Below, one piece after another: positions 54,386-64,000 of a stretch of DNA of 64,000 bases (the first letter of the stretch is position 1; each line of letters opens with the position of its first letter). Source of the stretch: Shinisaurus crocodilurus (lineage: Eukaryota; Chordata; Lepidosauria; Squamata; Shinisauridae); NCBI GenBank assembly GCA_021292165.1, contig CM037876.1, positions 316,538,776-316,602,775 of the forward strand. Reading direction: 5' to 3'. The translations under genes and the position numbers were made by a program. Under the pieces are notes generated by a model. That model searched no databases and was not told where the DNA came from. It saw only the letters and a program-made list of their open reading frames with translations.

Positions 54386-55199
54386 AGGTCTTTTGATAAC
54401 AACCATGCCAAACCCAAAATGCAACCAGCAGCTCAGGGAAGCCCCAAGCAGAGAAGTCCTGGCTAAGTCTTCTAGGTGGCTTTCCAAGAAGCTAAAGCAA
54501 CTGGAGCAGCTGCAAGGACAGAATGCTAAAAAAAAAAAGGAGATCACACACACACCCCTCAGCCACCTCCTTATAGTAAGGTAAGCACAGTGAGAAATTT
54601 CTCCAAAATTCTCACCCCCACAATTTTTGGGTGCAATTTCCTTCCGCCCCTCCCCGCCGCTCCCCATGAACGGTCGAGAATAATCAGATCAAAAAATTCA
54701 GCTCAGTGCTAGTATGATGTGCCTGCATGCCATGTAGCTGTAAAAGCTGAGGAGCCTGTCTGAAAAAAAGAGGTGGCGACCCTAATTCAGCACCACAAAC
54801 ACAGTTGAATACACAGACTTTGAAGAGCAAAGCACTCAAAGCCTCCGACTGGTCACTGTGAGAAACAGGAAGCCGGACTAGATAAGCATTTGGTCCTGCT
54901 TGCTCAAATCACTTGCTCAAATCACTCAAATCTCCTACTTCAGGAGAGAACTTGGTTGGAACTTGGAATCCCTCTTCCTGACAGGGCAGCGTTCCTCTTG
55001 TAAGCGAGTTCAGTGGAAGCATGCATGCACCCTGTTCCCCCATGTCGTTCTAAATGGTACAGTTCAGGGTAGACTGTACCATGTTCCCTCCTCCCTGAAC
55101 ATCTGAATCCACTCAAGAGCACTGAGAATCCCTTGACTTCTCTGTACAACGACGTTAATCCACATGATTATCAATATGCTAATATTATTGATGTGCATG
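54386..55199. other. Intron, unique sequence
   Basis: No exon or named repeat recognised. Confidence 0.4.
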
Positions 55200-55320
55200 A
55201 ACCTTCCCCATCTCAGTGTTTTGGATTACAACTCCCATCAGACCAAGGGTAGCATGGCCAATGGTCAGGGATGTTGGGAGTGGTAGTCCCAAACATCTGG
55301 GTGGCACCAGGCTGGGGACA
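55200..55320. mobile_element. Older hAT MITE relative
   Basis: CAGTGTTTTGGATTACAACT ... GGGAGTGGTAGTCCCAAAC ... CACCAGGCTGGGGACA form imperfect inverted halves. It ends about 180 bases from the MDGA2 exon donor. Confidence 0.6.
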
Positions 55321-55501
55321 GCTGATGCATAGTTTGAGAGACTCCAGAAGAACACCCGCGGGCATCACGATCTCAGGCGGCACTGCCCGGCACGTGAGCT
55401 GCCGCCCATATTGCTATGTTCACAGCAAGGAGAAGGATGAGAAGGTCATTTGGGGAGGAAGGTTGGGGTGTGGACCACACGTATCACAGCAGGAGGCTCA
55501 C

Positions 55502-55641
55502 CTGTGGCCGAGGGTGGCCGGTAACCAAGCACGCCAGCTCCAGCGTCTCCCCTTCCCGGATGGTGTAGACACGCTCCGAGTACCGCTCCTCCTCGATGTT
55601 GCAGGCCAGGCCCGAATGGATGATCCTCACTGTGGGCGGGG
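55502..55641 (-). CDS. MDGA2: MDGA2 exon, first half of Ig domain 1
   Basis: Read on the minus strand, a pyrimidine-rich acceptor ending in TTTTTCAG is followed by 140 bases and a GTGAG donor. Two bases finish a codon from the previous exon, then 46 codons run to the splice (phase 1 in, phase 0 out). Recognisable stretches are RIIHSGLACNIEEERYSERV, YTIREGETLEL and CLVTGHPRPQ, which match the amino-terminal Ig1 of MDGA2; the LACNIEEERYSE segment fits MDGA2 rather than its paralogue MDGA1 as I recall them. The cysteine in ELACLV is the first of the Ig disulfide pair. MDGA2 is a GPI-anchored neuronal Ig-superfamily protein that binds neuroligins and limits neurexin-neuroligin synapse formation. 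The exon is GC-rich compared with the AT-rich intron around it. The signal-peptide exon would lie beyond the right edge of the window. Confidence 0.93.
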
Positions 55642-55693
55642 CTGAAAAACCAACCAGAAGGAGAACTCATCAGCAAAGGACTTGAGCAAGAGT

Positions 55694-55745
55694 GAGTGTG
55701 TGTGTGTGCGTGTGTGCACGCGCGCGCATGCACGCGCATGCACAC
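55694..55745. repeat. (TG)n / (CG)(CA) mixed alternating repeat
   Basis: Purine-pyrimidine alternation with CGCGCGCATGCACGCG blocks, Z-DNA prone by composition, about 50 bases upstream (gene sense) of the MDGA2 exon acceptor. Confidence 0.85.
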
Positions 55746-56335
55746 ACTAATGCTCAGCAGTGATATTTGTCTCTCTTCATTGACATGGTTTCTTTGGGTT
55801 GTGTGATGGAGATGGGCGGCCAAAGGGAGACCACTCTGGCACTCAGGCAGCTGAGGAGCAGCTGGCACAACCACAATCCCTATGACAAGACAGGGGACAG
55901 CAAGCAAAAATAAATCCCAAGAATTCCTGCCAATACATTATCAACTTTCTCTGTCGCAGGGATGATAGGGAGCAGTCCAAAAACATCTGGAGGACCACGT
56001 GTTCCCCATCACTGCTCTATGGAATCACGAGGGCTAACAACCCACCACCACCACCTTATAATGGGACACTGGAGAGGTGCAGAATTCTACGACGGCCATC
56101 ACTTTGGGGACAGAGGTCTTAAAGAGTGCAACCATGGCGTTGCTGGATCAGGCTCACCCAGCCCACTTTCCTGTTTCCAGTGGATATGCAGACGCCCCCA
56201 GGAGGCTCACCAGCAGACTCCACTAGACAGGCATCTCAGGCTGTGTATCCTCCCCACCTGGCCACTGGCCATGATCTAGGACCAGGTCTCTGGCACTCCA
56301 GGCCAAATATTATGTCCACTAGTGGATAACAAGTA
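55746..56335. other. Intron, mostly unique
   Basis: 55962-56015 carries a fragment of the older hAT MITE (CCAAAAACATCTGGAGGACC). Otherwise nothing recognised. Confidence 0.45.
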
Positions 56336-56880
56336 GAATCATAGAGTTGGAAGGGATCTCAGAGATCATGTAGTCCAACCCCTGAGTCAATGCAGGCTCT
56401 GCACTACAGGGTGCAGCTACAGCATCCCCGACAGATGGATGCCCAGCCTCTGCTTAAATACCCCCCGGGGAAGGAGAACTCACCTCCTCCCAAGGCAATC
56501 TGTTCCAAATGCTGGACAGCTCTCCCTGTTAGGAGGGAGCAACAGGGAACAAGTCTGCTCCATCTTCTGCCTGACAGACTTCCAGATATTTGATCTCCGC
56601 CATCATGTCTCCCCTTAATCTTCCATTTTCCTGGCTAAACATACCCAGCTCCTCTTCCAACCATTCCTCAAGGACTTGGTTTCCAGACCCCTCACCATCC
56701 CGGTTGCTGCTCTTCTCTGGACATACTGCAATTTGTTGATGCCCTTCTTAAAACAGGGTGGCCAGAACTGGACACAGTACTCCAAATGCAGCCTGACTAA
56801 TGCAGAACACTCCCCGTGATCTGGAATCTATGCTTCTGGCAATGCAAGCCAAGACTGCATTCTCTTTCTTTCTCTGCCGC
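56336..56880 (-). mobile_element. CR1-like LINE, second subfamily
   Basis: AGAATCATAGAGTTGGAAGG terminus, then CR1 3' UTR and frame-broken RT carboxy-terminal remnant. More diverged from the other copies. Confidence 0.75.
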
Positions 56881-57081
56881 AGAAAGGAAACAAAACACAA
56901 TTAATTGCTGCTTCTGGCCTTTTGATGCTCAGTGGTCACAGAACGCTACCTGACTGCTGGGGTGTGCATGTGGAAAACAGGGGTGGAATAGAGCATCCTG
57001 GGAAAGGGTGTGGCTGGGTGGCTGGAACCCTGAACAAAAGCCAGAAGCACTCCACACTGTAATTTTCTTAATACTAATACT

Positions 57082-57102
57082 AACAACAACAACAACAACA
57101 AC
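57082..57102. repeat. (AAC)n microsatellite
   Basis: Seven units. Confidence 0.85.
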
Positions 57103-57175
57103 CCCCAAGTACAGCTGGCGGGAACACTAACAGAGTGGCCATGCATCGGCATCAGGATTCGAATCCAGGAGCATA

Positions 57176-57470
57176 TCATAGAATCATAGAAAAGTAGAGT
57201 TGGAAGGGGCCTACAAGGCCATCGAGTCCAACCCCCTGCTCAATGCAGGAATCCAGGTCAAAGCATCCCTGACAGATGTCTGTCCAGCCGCACCTTGAAT
57301 GCCTCCAGACTGGGAGAGCCCGCCACCTCCCTAGGTAGTTGATTCCATTGTCTTATTGCTCTGACAGTCAGGAAATTTTTCCTGATGTTCAGGTGGAATC
57401 TAGGTTCCTGTAACTTGAGCCCATTATTCCGTGTCCTGCAAACTGGGATGAACGAGAAGAGATCTTTGCA
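57176..57470 (-). mobile_element. CR1-like LINE, 3' end
   Basis: ATCATAGAATCATAGAAAAG terminus; same subfamily as 6702 and 53591, 5'-truncated at GAAGAGATCTTTGC. Confidence 0.85.
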
Positions 57471-57559
57471 TCAGCACTAACATCCAAACTTTCAAACTCA
57501 GCTTCAGCTGATCAAAGAGTTCAGGGCCTCCCAGTAGTCGAGGACATGTTCAGTGTCAC

Positions 57560-57706
57560 CAGTGCTTTTTTTTCTGGAGAAAAGGGTACCGGAACTCTTG
57601 GATTACATTTCCTCGGGAGTAGATGGCGATTAAATTGTAATGCAATTAATAGAAGAAAAGGTGCTGGAACTCAGTTCCGGTGAGTTCCACCAGAAAAAAA
57701 GCCCCG
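57560..57706 (-). mobile_element. 147-bp hAT MITE, CAGGGCTTTTTTTCTGG family (copy 2)
   Basis: Inverted relative to copy 1 at 47932. Exact TSD AGTGTCAC at 57552-57559 and 57707-57714. The CAGGG end here reads CGGGG in complement. Confidence 0.88.
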
Positions 57707-57714
57707 AGTGTCAC

Positions 57715-58799
57715 CCTTCCAATTGTAAACTCTGTAAAGGCTCCCATGAAGAAGTGAGATTCGTCATTCCCTGCTATAGGGGAGGGTAGTTCCACACGCA
57801 TGTACGGACTTTCCTCCATTATACTCAACGGGTAAGCCCTTGCAGGTGAGGGAAATTCCATGTATGCAACAGTTGTTCCCTTGCCTGCAACGAATGGGAG
57901 CACATCCATCATAGTTTTATTAATCTCCAAGAACCCCCTGAAGGAAACTTTAACTTTTTAATTTTAACTCAAGATATTTTGGTCTTAATTTACAAAAATT
58001 AACTTTTCATTATTGTTCCTTTTTTATTGCATATATCGCTTGAAATGTATTATCGTGCTCGTTACGCAAGCAAAGCACTTTAATTAGGACAATAAAATTA
58101 AGCAGTTGGCACAATGGGACCAATCCCGTTTTCTCTCTGTGCAACTAATATTGAAAACACCACGGCCGGCCGTGGGACAGGCTGCCTGATCACTTCTTGT
58201 GGATGCTTAAGACTACAGATTCAATCAACATTAAATAAAAGAAGAGGCCTCCATATGTCTTAATTTCACTAGATAGCTCGATTTCTAATCCTTGGGGGGA
58301 AACATTGACAGTGCAACATTAACCAATGCTCCATATAATTTAAATTTAATTTCCTGCCAAGTTTTATCCTCTATGAGTATCACATACGATATAGAAATAA
58401 TATATTTGTAGGGGAAAATTCTACTGGGGCATAAAAACAAGAAGAAAACTAAAAGTACATTCTCCAGCTATCTTTTTTTTTTTTTTTTTTAATTAAAATT
58501 CTCAGAACTGGCAGGCTGTAAAACCATGACCATCTATAAGTTCCCAGTTGGCCATTATAATGCCATTTTTAAAGGCATAGCTTAAGAGGGATTGGGAAAG
58601 ATCTAGGGATGTCCCAAGCACCCAGTCAGCGGCACGTGCAGGTGGGAACACCCCTGATCAAATTCTTGCAAGCCAGGATTGGGGAGCACATAATCCTGTT
58701 CACAACTTCAGGCTCGCCTTGATCCTGTGTCAGCTGCTGCCACCAGCACCTTGCCATCCAGAAGAACATAAAAGGAACCATGCCTTATCCAACCAAACG
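57715..58799. other. Intron, AT-rich; possible conserved noncoding DNA
   Basis: 57930-58450 is AT-rich with TTTAATTAGG-like words and no repeat similarity. T-run at 58471-58489. No exon recognised. Confidence 0.4.
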
Positions 58800-59220
58800 T
58801 AGGGATGTATGGATCTTTCCATTTCGGTTCCTCTCCGTTTTTTCATTTCTACAATCTTATGTTCAATTCATCCTGACCTTTGAGAGTTTCTCCAGTCTTA
58901 AGTTTGGTTCATCCCAAATGATGAGATTTTTTTAAAAAAAGAAATGCATGAAAATTCATATTCATTTTTGTGCACATTTCTCCTCATGAATACATTTTTT
59001 TGTATGCATTTTGCCTGATATAGACATTATTTCAAGCAAATTTCCTGACATGATACATTTTTGTATGCATCTTTTGACTGGAGAACTCCATTTCAAAATT
59101 GGGAGAAGTGCAAATTTCAAAAGATAAATGAGTTCTACTTTGCATAGTAGTTCAACACTGCAAAATTAAGCAAATATGAATTAGAACTGGAAATAAATGA
59201 ATTACGCCACCCCATCCCTG
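58800..59220. mobile_element. hAT-type MITE, AT-rich TAGGGATG subfamily
   Basis: TAGGGATGTATGGATC start and CACCCCATCCCTG end. Interior words TTTTTGTATGCAT and GAAATGCATGAAAAT match 19245-19640 inverted. Confidence 0.65.
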
Positions 59221-59605
59221 GAACTAAGTCCAGCCTTCATTTCCCACAGAGACCAGGCAGATGCCTATGCAAAGGCCCCAGCCCAGGCTCCCCAAAAATG
59301 CATCTGGGGACAGGGGTCGGTAGAAGCTCCAGTGACAGCCTCTGGCACTTCCATTCCTCAGCAGAGCATCTTTTCCACCAGGGACTGGATTGCAACTACA
59401 CATCCCAGCATTCTCAGCAGCAGAATGAGCCTCTGCACATGCTTCTCAGGCCAATGGAGGCCTTCTGTTCAGTAGGAATTGTGCTCCACCAGAGACTGAG
59501 ATCACCCAAAGCTGTTTCTGCCTCCCTGTCCGACCCTGCCATGGCGTGGCTTGCAGTGGAGCCTTGAGGCAAGTGAGAAGTGGGCGCTTTGTGGGCACTT
59601 GGAAC
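59221..59605. other. Intron, unique sequence
   Basis: Nothing recognised. Confidence 0.4.
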
Positions 59606-59890
59606 TATGGATGTGCCAATCTGAAAGACCTGAGTTTGTCGAGGTTCTCCAAATTCCGCCTCGAAGCTCATTCAGACTCATGCCCAAACCACATTGCAAG
59701 CTTTTATTTTTCATTTCATACTAAAAATCATGCATATTTCAAGCATAAAATCCATGCATAGCATCACAAGCTCATAAATGTACGAGCTTCAACCACAGAA
59801 TGTGTTTGGGTCCATGTTTGGTTCAGGGAGGTGTGAACTGGGTAAGTTCTAGTCAAAACTGAACTGAAACAATTTCCCCATACATCCCTG
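59606..59890. mobile_element. TAGGGATG-family MITE, internally shortened
   Basis: TATGGATGTGCCAATC start and CCCATACATCCCTG end, with the shared GTGTTTGGGTCCATGTTTGG segment. Confidence 0.6.
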
Positions 59891-60047
59891 CTTCACTGAC
59901 TCTGGCAAACCCTTGGGCAGTTGGGAGCATTTGCTAGGATTGCTCACCAAGGATCAACCCCCTTCCGGGGCAAGCAGCGGGAGGCTCATCTTGTAGAAAG
60001 ATCCCTCCCTGCTCCAAAAGAGCAGAGAAGACAGTCATGGGCTAGGT

Positions 60048-60160
60048 TAGTGTTCTCCAACCTTGGGTCCCCAGATGTTTTTGGCCTACGCTACGCTGGC
60101 TGGGGCATGCTGGGAGTTGTAGGCCAAAAACATCTGGGGACCCAAGGTTGGAGAACACTG
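60048..60160. mobile_element. Palindromic hAT MITE (copy 8, 113 bp)
   Basis: First base changed (TAGTG instead of CAGTG) and one arm shortened at the centre. Exact TSD GGCTAGGT at 60040-60047 and 60161-60168. Confidence 0.92.
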
Positions 60161-60168
60161 GGCTAGGT

Positions 60169-61059
60169 GGACCAGAGGTCTGATGTTGCATTCCTCCAGA
60201 TCCCTATCAGCTCACTCTGCAATCTAGCTAGCTAGATCTTTCGAATGTCAGCTGGGCTTTTCAAAGAGACGCCTCATTCCAACCATGGGCTATCTTTGAA
60301 GAGCGGTGCTAGAACCTTTTGCGAAGAGAATGGGTGGGGTCATTTTGATGAAAGCAGTATGGTTTAGCACCTGCTGTTGAAAGAACAAAAAATGAAATCC
60401 AGATTCTCCCCTCTCCATTCATGGCTCTGAGCGCCAAAGTGCACCGACTTTTCCCAAGAGTTTATTGATTTATTGATTTATTATATTTTTAAAATATAAA
60501 ATTGAAAGTTGAAAGCAGCAGGCAATTCCTGAGCTGAGAAGTGCCAGGATGCCAACCTGCCTCCCAGCCCCTTGCTTAAAAACTCAGTGCCTTAACCCCA
60601 GAGCTGCGGAGACTGATGGTTTCCATTCAAAGGGAAGAGAAACGCGCTCCGCACATGCCTGGTGGTACTGCTTATTTCACATATTCCTAGGATAAGCCCC
60701 GTCACGGAAAAAAGGGCCTAGGGCTGAATGCTAGCAGTACCACTTAAGCATCTGTACGCATGGGCTTTGCACATAGGTGGGGGGGTCAATGCATGGAGGG
60801 GGGCTAGTGGGTGCAAAGCCCCGCCCACCTCCTTGTCCATACGTTGATTATTCCCAGATATGTAGCATGAACAAGGCAGATGTTGCATGCTTCACAGCGG
60901 CAGTTGTAAGTGGGGACTGGGGGGTTAAGCCATGGAAGAAAACAGATGCTGAGGAGGGGTTTGGAGGCAGGAAGAGAGGCGGGGGCAGCACCGCTCCCAA
61001 CTGCCGGGCGCCTTGGAGAAATCCGCAACAGACTCAAGTGAGTTCATATTTCTAAGAAT
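60169..61059. other. Intron, unique sequence
   Basis: No exon or named repeat recognised. Confidence 0.4.
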
Positions 61060-61430
61060 CTGACCCATGGATTCCACAGCAGACCGGCTTTTCTCGAGTC
61101 ACGTGGATTCCACAAATGTGCGGACCGGTTTTTTGTTAAAATATATAATTTTACACAAATTTAGTCATAGAAAAATATGTCATTTAAAAAAAAAAAAAAC
61201 TGACCAAAACTGTGCATTTCTCCCATAGGCTAAAGTGTGAAAATACACATTTTCCCAAGATTTGCATATTTTGGGTGGATTTGCGCATTTTCACGAATGC
61301 AAATTTGCACAACTCTGAATTTGAGCAAATGCATATGAACGCATTTGCACAAAATCTGATTCTGTCAATGCACGGATGATGGAAGGAAAGGCGCCTGATA
61401 CTTGGACGGAATGGATTGCACAACATCTGG
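61060..61430. mobile_element. AT-rich MITE-like region
   Basis: GTGCATTTCTCCCATAGGC, TTTGCGCATTTTCACGAATG and AAATGCATATGAACGC words of the TAGGGATG class. Ends unclear. Confidence 0.4.
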
Positions 61431-62027
61431 ACATGAGGTAGACATCAGACTTTTAAATTAGTAAAACAGCTTTTCAAAACAAACTTCTACCTGTGCTTTA
61501 TCTTGTATCAGTCAGGCTAGTCCCCTGAACAAAAGACGGCAACTTGAGTTGCATATTGCCATTTCATCATTTCTGAATGCTGATCCAAAAATCTTGGCCC
61601 ACAGTCTGCCACCTGCCAGGACTTTCAACAAATTCACTTCCAAGAAGCTCTTCTGTGACTAGCCATAATGTATTTCCATGACAGATTCATTCCCACAATA
61701 TTTGCAGCAGATCTCGGAAATGACTTCCACACTCCAATTGGCATGCAGTATGCAAGGCATGGTGCAAGGCATCCTGCACCATGGCAAATGTGGGGGGGGA
61801 CAAACACACCCCTGTGCAGGACTGTACCGTATTTGGAATCTTGCAATATCATCATCCTTTCACCCAGAATCATCCAGGCCAGTTTCATTCTGAGAGGCCT
61901 GCTTGAGAAAAGCATTTGCGAAGCCTTAAGACTGCCAAGCCCATCGTGCGCTATGACTACAAGCGAACCATGCAATCACAAGAACACCCTCCACCTTCAG
62001 TTTAAGGGAGGAGTTGATGCTGCTGAG
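61431..62027. other. Intron, unique sequence
   Basis: Nothing recognised. Confidence 0.4.
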
Positions 62028-62220
62028 TCATAGAATCATAGAAAAGTAGAGTTGGAAGCGACCTATAAGGCAGTGTTTCTCAACCCTGGGTCCCCAGATG
62101 TTTTTGGCCTACAACTCCCAGCATGCCCCAGCCAGCTACGCTGGCTGGGACATGCTGGGAGTTGTAGGCCAAAAACATCTGGGGACCCAAGGTTGAGAAA
62201 CACTGCTATAAGGCCATCGA
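62028..62220 (-). mobile_element. CR1 3' terminus fragment split by a MITE
   Basis: TCATAGAATCATAGAAAAG and GTTGGAAGCGACCTATAAGG lie left of the MITE; AAGGCCATCGA continues on the right. Confidence 0.75.
62071..62205. mobile_element. Palindromic hAT MITE (copy 9, 135 bp) nested in CR1
   Basis: CAGTGTTTCTCAACC subtype; 66-base arms with two mismatches, loop TAC. Exact TSD CTATAAGG at 62063-62070 and 62206-62213. Confidence 0.93.
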
Positions 62221-63800
62221 AAATCAGAGCACCCTGAAAGTCTGTTTGGCAGCTGGATTTTCCACAGAAATCTCCTGCTCAAGACTGGAAGATGGAGCTT
62301 CAAAATGGACTTCCTCCTCCTGTGAGTTGTGTCCACCTCTGTTTAATATCCCCAGTGGCAAAGTCTCCATATATCCATCTATACACCTCACAACGATGAA
62401 GACGTCATGTAGAAGCACACAGGCATTTCCCGCCCCCGTATTATCCCCCCCCCCCGCCTCTTGGCTGGCTACTTTTTGCGGAGATACATTCTTCCTGACA
62501 TTCAACCTAAATCTTCCTTCCTGCAATTTAAAAGTATCCTCCTGAGCAATCGGTTGAGACAAACGCTTGAGTCAGAAGACAGTAAAGATCCGAGGCACGC
62601 TGCACAATCAAGAGGATCACATTTTGTTGTTGTTGTTGCCTTGGCGTCGCTTTTTATGGTTCAGGGGATCTCGCATAATGACATTACATTAAATGTCACT
62701 TTCTTTCCCACCCTGGCACATAATCACCATTGTAGCTCCTCCTGAGAGATGTTGCCCAGGATTAGCCAGGCAAGCCACGGCAGCGGTGCACTACGTGGCA
62801 TTCATGTCAGTGGGTGCTTTGGGGAAGAATTTGTCTCATTATACCCAGTAAAAATGGCACAAAAGAAGCCATCAGAATCTCATTCTCAGAGGTAAATAAA
62901 GCTAATGCAAGAAGACAGGAGCAATGGGAAACAGCCAAAGATCTGACTGTTAGTCTAAATTAATATGTGGATTTCAGACCTCCTCTCCATTCTCTCTTTG
63001 GCTTCACTGCCCACAATTCCTCATCCACAAACCTCTAGTCCCCAAAGCGACTTCCTTGCGTGCTCCCTTCTTGCAAACAGCCAGCATGCCGTCTTCTCTC
63101 CCTGGACTCTGCTCGAGTGTTTCTCCCCCCCTAATACAAGTGACCCCCCTGTTCATCGTGGCCATTCTGCTCATCGGTGCTCCTTCAAGCCCATGCTTCA
63201 ATGTCTATGGCCTACTCTGTCCAACTTCCTTCCTCTGCCTTGACTTCAGCCGCCCCCCTGGCCCCTCTTTGAATTCAACTTCCATGACATCACAGCAGCT
63301 CAGAAAATCATGGCCAAGACACTCACAGCGAAGGGAGTGGAAGTACATGTGGGGACTAAACATGGATTTGGCTCCACAACCTGAGTGTAGAAGGTTCAGA
63401 CTGGCTCTCTCTGTTATCCTGGGCACAGAATCTGCTTCCCAGAGATCTTTCTGCTGGAGTTGCCAGTGAATGAACCACTTGCATGCAACACATGTGCTCC
63501 ACCACTGGGCAATGGATCTTCCTCGGTGCAAGTACCCAAATGGATCACAGAGCAAAAGACTGCACAGCAGCATCTGCATTTCAAAGGATCTTTGGTAAGA
63601 GGGCTGAGAAAGCTCATGACCAGTCAGAGAAGACTGTATCCGGCTGGGTCGGGGTGGGCAACCTGCTTCTCAAGGGCTGCCCCCAGCCTAATTTCAGGTG
63701 GAGGGAAGAGGAAGGGAGAGAAAGGGGGTGTCAGAAAGAGAGAGGGTGAAAAAGTGGAGTGTCAGAGAGAGAGTTAGCAAGAGGGGAAGTGGTTTAAGGA
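62221..63800. other. Intron, mostly unique
   Basis: Poly-C at 62447-62456. Several short overlapping frames, none recognised. Confidence 0.4.
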
Positions 63801-64000
63801 AATAAGAACATAAGAAGAGCCGAACTGGATCAGAACGAGGGCCCATCTAGTCCAGCATTCTGTTCACACAGTGGCCAATGAGCAGCCCATGGGAAACCCA
63901 CAAGCAGGACATGAGTGCAACAGCATCCTCCACCCATGTTCCCCAGCAACTGGAGTACATGGGCAGACTGCCTCTGATTCTGGAGGTAGCATATAGCCAT
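63801..64000 (+). mobile_element. CR1/SINE-like element, runs off the window
   Basis: AATAAGAACATAAGAAGAGC, CCATCTAGTCCAGCATTCTG and AAGCAGGACATGAGTGCAAC are a common squamate interspersed repeat; cut by the window end. Confidence 0.65.

Larger units (their letters stand above)
14537..55501 (-). other. MDGA2: MDGA2 intron between the two Ig1 exons
   Basis: 40,965 bases separate the two exons that together encode Ig1. No other host exon was found inside. The space is occupied by the transposable elements listed separately and by unique sequence. A large intron fits MDGA2, which is known to be a very long gene in vertebrates. Confidence 0.85.

Noticed and set aside
54198..54667. Proline- or glycine-rich proteins across 54.2-54.7 kb
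   Set aside because: They are translations of the (TCC)n microsatellite and CR1 edge.
55446..55907. 153-codon minus-strand frame over the MDGA2 exon
   Set aside because: It reads the exon in a wrong frame; the supported frame is bounded by splice sites at 55641 and 55502.
12677..62205. Repeated palindromes as CRISPR repeats
   Set aside because: Copies are kilobases apart, each has its own 8-base TSD, and the sequence is vertebrate intron; no spacer array exists.

Overview
This window is vertebrate nuclear DNA, almost certainly from a squamate reptile (lizard or snake). That call rests on the repeats: CR1-type LINE 3' ends closing in ATTCTATGAT repeats, tRNA-derived SINEs of the lepidosaur kind, L2-like and L1-like LINE tails, a 5S-rRNA-derived SINE, and very many hAT-type miniature elements (MITEs). 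The species cannot be fixed from sequence alone. Repeat family names were given by eye and edges are usually good to about 10-20 bases; edges with a target-site duplication (TSD) are exact.

The only host gene I can support is on the minus strand: two consecutive exons matching MDGA2 (MAM domain-containing GPI-anchored protein 2) at 55502-55641 and 14362-14536. Together they encode immunoglobulin domain 1. Both have consensus splice sites, and their phases and protein join without a gap. They are separated by a 40,965-base intron, so the rest of the window is MDGA2 intron.

Layout. 1-4264: a CR1 tail, then a nearly full-length APE-type non-LTR retrotransposon (RTE/Vingi-like) with endonuclease and reverse transcriptase reading frames. 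4265-14361: unique intron with SINEs, CR1 and MITEs. 14362-14536: MDGA2 exon. 15120-38059: intron with Tigger-like, L2-like, L1-like and SINE copies, hAT MITEs and many palindromic elements. 38200-40610: a second copy of the same retrotransposon, minus strand, 5'-truncated, inserted in a hAT MITE, with an odd AT-rich filler at its 5' junction. 40786-55501: GACTCG-rich hAT element, foldback MITEs, a 5S-derived SINE, and a CR1 fragment between inverted repeats. 55502-55641: MDGA2 exon. 55642-64000: CR1 copies and MITEs.

The most notable signal is a family of short, almost perfectly palindromic hAT MITEs: nine copies of 106-135 bases with 8-base TSDs. Several copies carry private substitutions present in both arms, as if the arms are copied from one another. 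Other notable points are two retrotransposon copies about 98% identical in protein but broken in different ways, the filler at the 5' junction of the second, and a set of TAGGGATG-ended MITEs with unrelated internal hairpins.
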